Below are positions 15,173-22,880 of a stretch of 25,606 nucleotides of DNA, in pieces (the stretch's first letter is position 1; each line of letters opens with the position of its first letter). The stretch spans positions 1 through 25,606 of the IMG/VR virus record IMGVR_UViG_3300044638_001343; one strand, 5' to 3'. Made by a program: the position numbers and the translations under genes. Origin of the DNA: a virus. The notes beneath the pieces are model-generated. The model was not told where the DNA came from. It was given only the letters and a program-made list of their open reading frames with translations, and did no database searches.

Positions 15173-15529
15173 TATTACGTAAACGGTAAAGCCTTGATGA
15201 GCCAAGTTAAATTGGCAGAAATGGATGCAGCGGACATGCTTGACGTTATCCATTACATATATGAGGAAGATATTAATTACGTTTCTCAAGAGCAAGCACA
15301 GATGGTAGAAACTCGCAGAGTTGCTATTTGGAAAAGTATGTACAACGCTCCATACAGGTACACAGTTTTTCAAAAAAGCAATGAGTTTGATGTAGAAGAA
15401 ACTGAAGACTTTAAAGCGTTTGACCCTACTCAAAGAAGTAATGTAAAACCTTATTTTCCACCTACTGACTTTAGTGCAGATGATAGTGACCCGTTTGGTG
15501 GAGTCTTAGACGCACCTATTGGTGGCTAG
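15128..15529 (+). CDS. Tail assembly chaperone, frameshift extension (lambda T-like)
   Basis: This frame is -1 relative to the chaperone gene and is open from 15122. Across the junction it reads GRATRSLITWALDLWYYVNG, then KALMSQVKLAEMDAADMLDV and IHYIYEED. This matches the second part of actinophage frameshifted chaperones. TTG 15194 and ATG 15197 lack a Shine-Dalgarno, and homology-like sequence begins before them, so separate initiation is unlikely. With the shift after Pro CCG at 15126-15128 the fused product is about 240 residues (107 + 133). It would bring the tape measure and tube protein together during tail assembly. The C-terminus (AFDPTQRSNVKPYFPPTDFS) is acidic and Pro-rich. Confidence 0.78.
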   Translation, partial: GRATRSLITWALDLWYYVNGKALMSQVKLAEMDAADMLDVIHYIYEEDINYVSQEQAQMVETRRVAIWKSMYNAPYRYTVFQKSNEFDVEETEDFKAFDPTQRSNVKPYFPPTDFSADDSDPFGGVLDAPIGG

Positions 15530-15553
15530 GAAAATAATTAAGAGTGGATAGTT

Positions 15554-15569
15554 AGGAGGTGAGAATGTG
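15554..15569 (+). promoter_or_regulatory. Tape measure ribosome site with competing ATG/GTG
   Basis: AGGAGG (15554-15559) serves GTG at 15567, seven bases away. An out-of-frame ATG at 15565 overlaps this GTG and opens a three-codon ORF (Met-Trp-Gln-stop) ending at 15576. The GTG is the right start because only its frame continues. The ATG may compete and lower tape measure synthesis. Confidence 0.6.
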
Positions 15570-18500
15570 GCAGTAGTCGGTGAAGCATATATTTTAGTAC
15601 GTGCTATCACAACTGAAATTAAAAAAGATATCGCTAACGGCTTTGATGGCGTTAAGGGTCAGTCGACTAAAGAAGGTAAGTCTGCTGGTAATGCTTTTGG
15701 TCAAGGTTTTGGTGACACAATGCGTGACCAAGCGACTCAATCGGCAAGAGCGTTCTTCCAATTAATGCGTAGAGGTTACTCTGTACAAGCAGGTATCGGT
15801 GCTGCCCTCACCTCCGTCTCCGCACTTATCGGTGCTTTAGGTGCTCTGTCTGGAACGTTAGTCGGTGCTGCTACTTCTGGTATTGCTCTTGTAGGAGTGA
15901 TGGCTCAACTAAAAGTCGCTAGCATGGTTGGCAAGATGGCTTTCAAGGGCATTACGCAAGCCATTCAAGATACTGGAACCGTTGGAACAAAGAGCCTACG
16001 TGAACTTCGTGAAGAAATGCAACAACTTGCGTTTGACGCTGAAGAGGCTGCTCTTAGCGAAGAAAGTGCTGCTCTTAAATTAGAGAATGCTAGAGAAACT
16101 CTTGCTCGTGTTCAAGACTTACCACCTAACAACAGGGCTAGACGTGAAGCAGAATTAGCCTTCAAACAGGCGGAACTAGCCTACAGACGTGCTAGGGATA
16201 AAAATAATGACTTGCAAGAAGAACTTGCAAATCCAAAAAAGGCTGCTGCAAACGCTGGTCCAGACCCTATGGCTCAACTTACCAAAAGCCAAGTAGCATT
16301 TGCTCAGTACCTAAGGGCTGTAAAGCCAAGAATGAAAGAACTTACAGAGGCTGCAGCAAGTTCCTTCTTACCTGAACTTACAAAGCAAATGAAAGTCCTT
16401 TTTGATAGTGGCTACTTCGACATGCTTGTTAGAGGGTTTGAAGACGTCAGCAAGGGACTAGGTAAAGCAGTAAGTGAATTTGCTGGCACCATGTTTGACC
16501 CGTCTAATAGAGCAAATCTTTCAGCATTTTTTGAATCTACTGGCAGAACCCTAGGGACAATGGGTCGTGTAGTTGGAAACTTCTTTGGCTACTTTATGAC
16601 ATTGATGAAGGCTGCTGACCCTCTAATCGGAAGACTTGTACACTTCTTAGATAGAAAAGTTTTTAGTCTTGGAGATGCTTCTAAGAAAAACTTTGGGCAG
16701 TTAAATGCATTTTTTAAAAACGCTGGTGACTCCGCTGCAGATTTTGGAAGACTTTTAAGTAATATTTTTCAGCCGTTTAAACGTCTTGTTATGAGTCAAG
16801 TTGGGCCTGGCTCTGCTGGTAGAGAATTCCTTGACTGGATGAAGCAGAGTAGCGAAAGCCTTAGAGAATTTAAAATGGGTGCAGATGGCCTAACTCTAAA
16901 CGAAAAACTTTTGCCTATGGTTGAAAATACTCAGGCCATTTTTAGGGCATTTAGTGGACTCGGTAAGGCTCTTTTTGACATTGGAAGAGACCCCGGTGTT
17001 AAAGAATTTTGGACAATATTAGGGCAGGGAACCTCTTCCGTTCAATCTATTTTGCAAAATATTGTTACTGCCACTGGTCCTGCTTTTGCAAGAGTCATAG
17101 TTGCTATTCTCCAAATTCTTCAAGAGTTTAGCGACGGTGCTCAGTTAGAAGCCTACTTTGACGCTTTGGCTGAAATATTCACTGTGTTTGCTCAAATTGC
17201 CTCTGCTTTGGGTGACGTTATGAGATTATTTGGACCTATGACTGGTGTAATAGGTGCTTTAGTTACAGGTTTCTTGCTATTAAAAAAGGCAGGAATGCTT
17301 GTTGTAGGTGCCTTTGGAATTTTACGTGGTGGAATAGTATCTTTAACTGCCCTGTCTTATAAACAGATTATTGCTCAAAGAATTCAAATTGCAGTACAAA
17401 AACAAAAAAACATTGCGGACACCTTATCTTTAGCATTATCTAAAAAAACTTTAACTGCTAAAGGTCTTGAAACTATTGCAGAGTACAGAAACGTTGTTGC
17501 AAATAATGCTAACCTCACTGCTTCTAAAAAGAAGCAAATGCTTTCTGCTTTAGATGCAGTCGCTAGCGGAAAAAAACTTACAGCAAAGCAAGCAGAGACT
17601 ATTGCTGAGATACAAAACACTGCTGCCAAAAATGCAAACATAGCAGCACAAAAAACTCAAATAGTTCAATCTCTTGCTGCTGCTAAAGCAGGAGACACTG
17701 TCACTGCTTCTATTGCTAGGCAGGGTATAGCCGCTGCTGGAGCAAAAGTTCCAGTCACTCTTTTTGGTATTGCACTCAACTCTGCCCTTTGGCCAATCAT
17801 TGCAATCGCTGCTTTAGTTGCTGGAGGTATTGCTGCTATTTCCTTGGCTATTGGCAAACAAAATGACAAAATGAAACAAGCGTCTTCTGACACTCAAAAA
17901 GAATTAAAAAAGTTAACTGACGCTAATGTAAGTTCAAGTCAGCGTTCGGCTTATGCACAAGGCGTTTGGACAGCAGCACTTTCATCCACTGGGACTGCTG
18001 CCAATTCTTCAATTTCAGACATAAATAAACTAGGTGCCCAAACAAAGTTACTGGGTAAACTGCAAAAAGACGGGATTGCTGATTGGATTCCGCTGGCTCA
18101 GGCTGGAATAGACATAGGAAAGTATGTCCCATTTTTACAATTTGTAAGATTAATTCCAACACCTATGCAAGCATTAATCAAGACTCAAAATAACTATCAA
18201 GAAGGATTAAAAAACTTAGGTAGTGCTTTAGGTTCTATTGCTAAAGTTAACATGAAGCAAGCCCAAAGAGGCTTTACTATGCTTGCCAACGAAATGTATG
18301 ACCATAGTCTGTCGCAAGAGCAAAACTTAGAGCAACTACGGGCACAAATACAAGCACAGCCAGCCTTTACAGAACAACTAAAAGAAACTGCTGAAAAATA
18401 TGCTTTAGTTAATGATGCAATGACTGAGCAAGAAAAAATTGCTGTCTACACTGACATTGCATTGACCCGTGGAGCATATGCGGCAATTAAGGCTGGAGAG

Positions 18501-19523
18501 GCTCAGCAATTCCTAGCAAATAAATTAAAGAACGCTGCGGCTTCGTTTATTGATGTAAACGCTCCTCTAGAGAAGTTCACTAAAAAGGGTGTAGTAGACC
18601 TTAAGGGTTATCAAGGTGAGTTAGACAAGCAACTTACGGTTCAGGTAGATTGGTTTGACAATCTACAAAAAGTACAGGCTAAGGGTATCAAGGGCAGTAC
18701 TTATAAAGCACTTATTGACATGGGTAAAGAAGGTGCAAATTTAGTTTCAACTCTTGCAAGTTCAAGTGTGAAAGATGTCAAAACTTGGGAAAAAACTTTT
18801 AATGCAGTAATTCCTGACACTACTGCTGGTCTTGCAAGTGCCTTAACCGACCCTGAAACTCTTTTTAGTATTATAAGAACAAGGCGTGGTGCAAAAAGAA
18901 GCACTGACATATATATAAAAAGTTTAAAAGATAGTTTAGATGCTGGAAAAACTACCATTGGTAAAATTATGCAGGAGCAAAGCATTACGGTTGCAGATAT
19001 TATGCAAGGACTGGCTGACGCAAAACCTATCAAACAAAAAGTTGAATGGGATGGCGACTCAATTACAAAACTCCAAGAAAAACTTGCCGAAGAAATGGGT
19101 AAGACTACTCTAACAGTGACTGCTACTACAAAAAATAAAGACGGCGGACTTATTAAATTTGCTAATGGTGGGTTCGCTAAATTTGCTAACGGTGGAAATG
19201 TATTGAAGAAATTTGCTCCGGGTGGTCAAGTATTTGGTCAAGGCGGTCCTCGCTCAGACAAGATTCCAGCCATGCTTTCCAACGGAGAGTATGTTGTGAA
19301 CGCTGCGGCTACTGCTCGCACGCTACCATTACTTAATGCTATTAACTACGGAGTTACTCAAAGAAATGGTGACGCTGGCACGATGGTCGGTGGAGGTGGA
19401 GGTTCTCTAATGAACTCCGTAAACATCACCGTAAACCCTGCTCCTGGAATGGATGAAGCAGAACTTGCCGCCATGGTTGGCCGTGAACTTTCTGCTCAGA
19501 TGCGAAGAGGGGCGATGTCGTAA
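15567..19523 (+). CDS. Tape measure protein
   Basis: A 1318-residue protein from GTG 15567, the longest tail gene, placed right after the chaperones. It runs inside the tail tube and sets its length. At about 1.5 angstrom per residue it predicts a tail near 200 nm. Features: hydrophobic segment at residues 78-115 (SALIGALGALSGTLVGAATS), Glu/Ala/Arg coiled coil at 143-222, hydrophobic segments near 561-595 and 732-766 (LWPIIAIAALVAGGIAAISL), and a 42-residue internal repeat near 629-675. A Gly-rich FANGG repeat follows near 1197-1225. Then comes GGPRSDKIPAMLSNGEYVVN from residue 1226, a tail-end signature common in phage tape measures. No lysozyme or peptidase motif is evident. The stop overlaps the next ATG by one base. 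Confidence 0.92.
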   Translation: MAVVGEAYILVRAITTEIKKDIANGFDGVKGQSTKEGKSAGNAFGQGFGDTMRDQATQSARAFFQLMRRGYSVQAGIGAALTSVSALIGALGALSGTLVGAATSGIALVGVMAQLKVASMVGKMAFKGITQAIQDTGTVGTKSLRELREEMQQLAFDAEEAALSEESAALKLENARETLARVQDLPPNNRARREAELAFKQAELAYRRARDKNNDLQEELANPKKAAANAGPDPMAQLTKSQVAFAQYLRAVKPRMKELTEAAASSFLPELTKQMKVLFDSGYFDMLVRGFEDVSKGLGKAVSEFAGTMFDPSNRANLSAFFESTGRTLGTMGRVVGNFFGYFMTLMKAADPLIGRLVHFLDRKVFSLGDASKKNFGQLNAFFKNAGDSAADFGRLLSNIFQPFKRLVMSQVGPGSAGREFLDWMKQSSESLREFKMGADGLTLNEKLLPMVENTQAIFRAFSGLGKALFDIGRDPGVKEFWTILGQGTSSVQSILQNIVTATGPAFARVIVAILQILQEFSDGAQLEAYFDALAEIFTVFAQIASALGDVMRLFGPMTGVIGALVTGFLLLKKAGMLVVGAFGILRGGIVSLTALSYKQIIAQRIQIAVQKQKNIADTLSLALSKKTLTAKGLETIAEYRNVVANNANLTASKKKQMLSALDAVASGKKLTAKQAETIAEIQNTAAKNANIAAQKTQIVQSLAAAKAGDTVTASIARQGIAAAGAKVPVTLFGIALNSALWPIIAIAALVAGGIAAISLAIGKQNDKMKQASSDTQKELKKLTDANVSSSQRSAYAQGVWTAALSSTGTAANSSISDINKLGAQTKLLGKLQKDGIADWIPLAQAGIDIGKYVPFLQFVRLIPTPMQALIKTQNNYQEGLKNLGSALGSIAKVNMKQAQRGFTMLANEMYDHSLSQEQNLEQLRAQIQAQPAFTEQLKETAEKYALVNDAMTEQEKIAVYTDIALTRGAYAAIKAGEAQQFLANKLKNAAASFIDVNAPLEKFTKKGVVDLKGYQGELDKQLTVQVDWFDNLQKVQAKGIKGSTYKALIDMGKEGANLVSTLASSSVKDVKTWEKTFNAVIPDTTAGLASALTDPETLFSIIRTRRGAKRSTDIYIKSLKDSLDAGKTTIGKIMQEQSITVADIMQGLADAKPIKQKVEWDGDSITKLQEKLAEEMGKTTLTVTATTKNKDGGLIKFANGGFAKFANGGNVLKKFAPGGQVFGQGGPRSDKIPAMLSNGEYVVNAAATARTLPLLNAINYGVTQRNGDAGTMVGGGGGSLMNSVNITVNPAPGMDEAELAAMVGRELSAQMRRGAMS
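17451..17675 (+). repeat. Tandem 42-residue repeat inside tape measure
   Basis: LTAKGLETIAEYRNVVANNA recurs 42 residues later as LTAKQAETIAEIQNTAAKNA (from 17577). Both are followed by N-[LI]-x-A-x-K. The shared skeleton LTAK..ETIAE..N..A.NAN..A.K.Q is helical. It probably arose by in-frame duplication, one way tail length can change. Confidence 0.65.
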
Positions 19524-22500
19524 TGGTACAAACTCCAGACCAAGGCCAAGAAAATGCAATTGTCAATAGAGCCTTAACTAAGGTCCCAAGACCGCATATT
19601 ACTGGAGCCGTTCTAGGCAAGGATATAAAACTTGGAGACCTACAACTTAACGCTATTGACGACAACGACGTTGTGTGGGTCTGCACTGACATCGAGGGCT
19701 GGTGGAATCTCCCAGACGTCGAGGTTCAGGATTTAGATAAAGGTTGGGGCGACGGAAGTTACAACTCCAAAGGACGTTATCGTTCTAGGATTTTGACACT
19801 TGAGGGCGTAATTCTGCCACCAGACGCTAGCAAAGTCACTGTTGCTAGAGATACTTTGGTTCAAGCAATAAACCTAATTAGGACTACTGCATGGCTAGTT
19901 GTTAACGAGGCTGACTACACTAAGGCTGTAAAGGTACGTATAAGTGGTAAGCCTAGAATTGACAACGTTAATGCTCGTGGTCGAATTCAATTTTCTATTG
20001 GTCTAGTCGCTGTAGACCCTATCAAGTACCAGTGGTTTGGAGATAGTCTAACTACTGACTACGCTGAAACTCAACCAAAAAATGCTACTGGAACTCAAGA
20101 CGGCTACGTCACAATCAATAACAAGGGTAACTATCCTGTCGGTGCCGTCTATGAAATAGAAGGTCCGATTGTTAGCGGAGACGCTACTATTTTTAACCAA
20201 ACAAATGGCGATTTACTTTCAATCATTGACTCGACTCGTGGGAAGATGTATCGCTACGCAAACGCTAAATCTATGGCTAACGGTACATCCACTCTTACTG
20301 TAACTACTAAGCACGATTTGACCGAGGGCGATGAAGTAGAAATAACTCTTCCGCAAAACTTTGGAGTTACTAACTTTGTTGTGTCCAGTTTGGTGGCAAC
20401 ATTTACCACAAACGCAACCCACAACTTCGCTATCGGTGATGTTTTTGCTGTATCAAACGTCCACGCTAACGTAGATGGCGTAGAACTGACTGTAGCCTCT
20501 ACACCTGCCCACAACACATTTACTGCTACTACATCTTCTGGAAATATAACTAGCACTGCTGTCACTGGAACTGTTGAAAATATAACCAACAAAAAACTTA
20601 ACGGAACTTTCCCTGTTGCTAGCGTAGTAAATAACTTTGCGTTTACCTACACAACAATTTATAATGATTCGATAACTAACGTTGCTCAGACGTTTGCCAA
20701 CTCTGTACCTACGGTTTTTAGAGACGCAGACATTCTTGAGATTGATACTTCAAACAGAGAAGTTGCGTTTAACGGAGATGGTTCTCAAAAACGTGGAATG
20801 CTAGATGCCATAGTTGATTGGGTGTCCCTCAGTAAAGGCAACAACATAGTTCAGTTTGATGACAGCGGTGCCCCTACTTCTTGGATTTACAGATACAAAA
20901 CTGTAGCAAACGCTACTGCCGACACAGTAACTCTTTACACAACTAATGCTCACGGCTACAGCACTAGCGACTCGGTCACAATTAGCAATGTCTCTAGCAA
21001 CGTCAACACTGATTTGTCTAAGCCTATTGTTACTTATGTTAGTACTGCAAACGTAGTCACTGCTCGTGTAAATTCTCACGGATACACTACTGGAAATCAC
21101 GTTGTTGTGTCTGGAATAGATAAGACCGTAGATGGACTATACGCAGTAACAAATGTAAATGCCAACTTTATATCTTTTACGACCACTAGCAGCGGTAACT
21201 CTTATACAACTAACGCACCAGAAGGTGCTACGGCTAGAAAAGTTTCTAAGGTCTATGACTACAGTAGAACTGCAAACGTTGTGACTGTAAATGCAACTGC
21301 TCACGGTTTTTACTCTAACGAATACGTATTTTTCACTGGTCTAAGTAACGTAGTTGATGGCTTGTACATTGTTACTAACGTAGATGCTAATACTATGACT
21401 TATGTAACTAGGTCTACTGGCAACGTCGCTAGTACTAACACTGCTAATGGGTATGCTGCTGTTAGATATCAACTGGCTGACGAAGACGACTACAAGATTG
21501 TATTCACTAAGAGACCTGCAACTGTCAACGTTTCAGAGGTCGGTATTGGTGCAATTGCTTCTACCGATAACGTAGGAGAAATTGGCGTTTACTCTATTTC
21601 AACCAATCCTACAACTAATTTAGTAACTCTAACTACTAACGGCGAGCACGGATTCCAACCAAACGACCACGTGCAAATTATTTCCGAAGACACTTCTTCT
21701 TCTGCTGTAAATATGTACGCTGTTGCAACTGGAACTCCAGTTAGAATCAATAACTGGGAACGTGCCAGCAATGGTAGAGTCACTCTAAATTCAACAAATG
21801 TTTTTAATTACGTATCTTTTTCTGCTAATAACTACGTAACTGTTAGTAACGTTGATAGTTCTGTAGATGGTACTTATCAACTTATTAGTGCTTCTTTGGC
21901 AAGCAATGTGTATACAGTAACTTTTGATAGTTCAAACACAAACTCTGTATCAACTACTGTGGTAGACAATGCTTACATGAAGCGTCTACACAAAGTAATC
22001 TATTTCACTAGAAATGATGGAACTGCTGTTAACTCGGCTACTATAGGAAACTCTGTGTCAGTAGCATTTGATTCTCCGCATGGACTGTTGACTGGAGAAT
22101 CTCTTGCCTTGTATGGACTAAGTTCTTCTGTAGACGGAGTTCGACAAATATCTAACGTCAATGCTGACGTTGTTCGCTACACCGTAGATAGCACCGCTTT
22201 AAGACAATCTAGAGCAAGCACAAACGTTAGAAGAACTAGCCCTAATAACATAGTCACTGTAGTTACCTCTACTAATCACGGATTCACCGTTGGAGATTCT
22301 ATATATGTTGTCGGTGCTGGTGCAGTAGGGGACCTAGACGGCCAATGGGTAATGTACTCAAACATCAATGCTACTGCTTTTACTTACGTTTCTGGTGCTA
22401 ACACAAACGCAAACATTACAACTACTACTCGTGTACATCAAAGCCTAGTAGACACTTACGCTGAAGAAGTTTATCCGATAGTTAGTAAGACAAATACTAC

Positions 22501-22834
22501 TTTTACTTACTTCCATCCAAATCTGAGAGTCTTTAACGCCTCTGGCACGGCTTCTGCTGGAAACACAACCATAACTGGAACTACTACTAACAGTGAGTTC
22601 TATGTTGGAAGAATTGTAGAACGTAACTCTGGAGCAGCAATGGCTAACTCATTTATTACAAGTGTGATAAACGCTACTGCTTTCACGGTCAATACTGCTC
22701 CCACTGGTAGCGGTTCCATAAACTACTCTCTTATGGGGTCAAGCAACCTTGTTTTAGCAAATACTCCTGGAGAAATAGTAAGGAACAGCGACGGCACCAT
22801 GCGTGTCTACTTCAGGTCTGGCTGGATAGGTTAA
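19523..22834 (+). CDS. Distal tail (Dit-like) minor tail protein carrying an array of beta modules
   Basis: A 1103-residue protein whose ATG overlaps the tape measure stop by one base. Residues 1-250 look like an actinophage distal tail protein, which forms the ring joining tube and tip (WVCTDIEGWWNLPDVEVQDL, YRSRILTLEGVILPP, GRIQFSIGLVAVDPIKYQWF). Core pieces reappear at about 400-447 (ADILEIDTSNREVAFNGDGS, KGNNIVQFDD) and at the end (1088-1103, MRVYFRSGWIG). Everything between is inserted: residues 254-380 and 460-1070 hold about nine HG/GD modules and one different beta repeat. Subtracting these leaves a core near 330-350 residues, close to the usual Dit size. The arms would project from the tail tip and may bind the host surface. 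That role is inference. Confidence 0.75.
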   Translation: MVQTPDQGQENAIVNRALTKVPRPHITGAVLGKDIKLGDLQLNAIDDNDVVWVCTDIEGWWNLPDVEVQDLDKGWGDGSYNSKGRYRSRILTLEGVILPPDASKVTVARDTLVQAINLIRTTAWLVVNEADYTKAVKVRISGKPRIDNVNARGRIQFSIGLVAVDPIKYQWFGDSLTTDYAETQPKNATGTQDGYVTINNKGNYPVGAVYEIEGPIVSGDATIFNQTNGDLLSIIDSTRGKMYRYANAKSMANGTSTLTVTTKHDLTEGDEVEITLPQNFGVTNFVVSSLVATFTTNATHNFAIGDVFAVSNVHANVDGVELTVASTPAHNTFTATTSSGNITSTAVTGTVENITNKKLNGTFPVASVVNNFAFTYTTIYNDSITNVAQTFANSVPTVFRDADILEIDTSNREVAFNGDGSQKRGMLDAIVDWVSLSKGNNIVQFDDSGAPTSWIYRYKTVANATADTVTLYTTNAHGYSTSDSVTISNVSSNVNTDLSKPIVTYVSTANVVTARVNSHGYTTGNHVVVSGIDKTVDGLYAVTNVNANFISFTTTSSGNSYTTNAPEGATARKVSKVYDYSRTANVVTVNATAHGFYSNEYVFFTGLSNVVDGLYIVTNVDANTMTYVTRSTGNVASTNTANGYAAVRYQLADEDDYKIVFTKRPATVNVSEVGIGAIASTDNVGEIGVYSISTNPTTNLVTLTTNGEHGFQPNDHVQIISEDTSSSAVNMYAVATGTPVRINNWERASNGRVTLNSTNVFNYVSFSANNYVTVSNVDSSVDGTYQLISASLASNVYTVTFDSSNTNSVSTTVVDNAYMKRLHKVIYFTRNDGTAVNSATIGNSVSVAFDSPHGLLTGESLALYGLSSSVDGVRQISNVNADVVRYTVDSTALRQSRASTNVRRTSPNNIVTVVTSTNHGFTVGDSIYVVGAGAVGDLDGQWVMYSNINATAFTYVSGANTNANITTTTRVHQSLVDTYAEEVYPIVSKTNTTFTYFHPNLRVFNASGTASAGNTTITGTTTNSEFYVGRIVERNSGAAMANSFITSVINATAFTVNTAPTGSGSINYSLMGSSNLVLANTPGEIVRNSDGTMRVYFRSGWIG
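20282..22432 (+). repeat. Array of about nine HG/GD beta modules in the distal tail protein
   Basis: Approximate residues: 256-280 plus 354-378 (one copy split by the copy at 290-342), 466-506 (front half only), 508-560, 584-634, 699-735 (degenerate), 750-805, 842-898 and 908-970. The common pattern is NVVTVTT..HGF..GD.V.ISG....VDG.Y.VTNV.A.TFTY...GN. Copies at 508 and 584 are about 48 percent identical (25 of 52, counted by hand), so the array is not a recent perfect duplication. The pattern recalls the E1 FCCH domain that databases sometimes report in phage proteins. This needs a profile search. Confidence 0.75.
22562..22702 (+). repeat. Different beta repeat near the end of the distal tail protein
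   Basis: Residues about 1014-1060 read TTITGTTTNSEFYVGRIVER and SFITSVINATAFTVNTAP. The T.FY.VG..I....G...I.SV...T.FTV pattern differs from the HG/GD modules. It resembles a small beta repeat seen in phage minor tail proteins (VGD-I ... V..I.SDT.L.V). Single copy here. Confidence 0.45.
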
Positions 22835-22880
22835 ACTTTTAATAATGAAACATAGACGCTTTTAGGAAAGAATATAAGAC

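Noticed and set aside
15194-15529. Second chaperone as an independent gene from TTG 15194 or ATG 15197
   Set aside because: No Shine-Dalgarno is present, typical chaperone sequence starts before these codons, and a frameshift site lies exactly at the frame overlap.
15567-19523. Peptidase or lysozyme domain in the tape measure
   Set aside because: No HxH-type metal motif or lysozyme/transglycosylase signature could be seen; the middle is hydrophobic and helical.
20282-22432. CRISPR array or diversity-generating retroelement target
   Set aside because: Repeats are coding modules with diverged DNA and no constant spacers. No reverse transcriptase or template repeat is present in the window.
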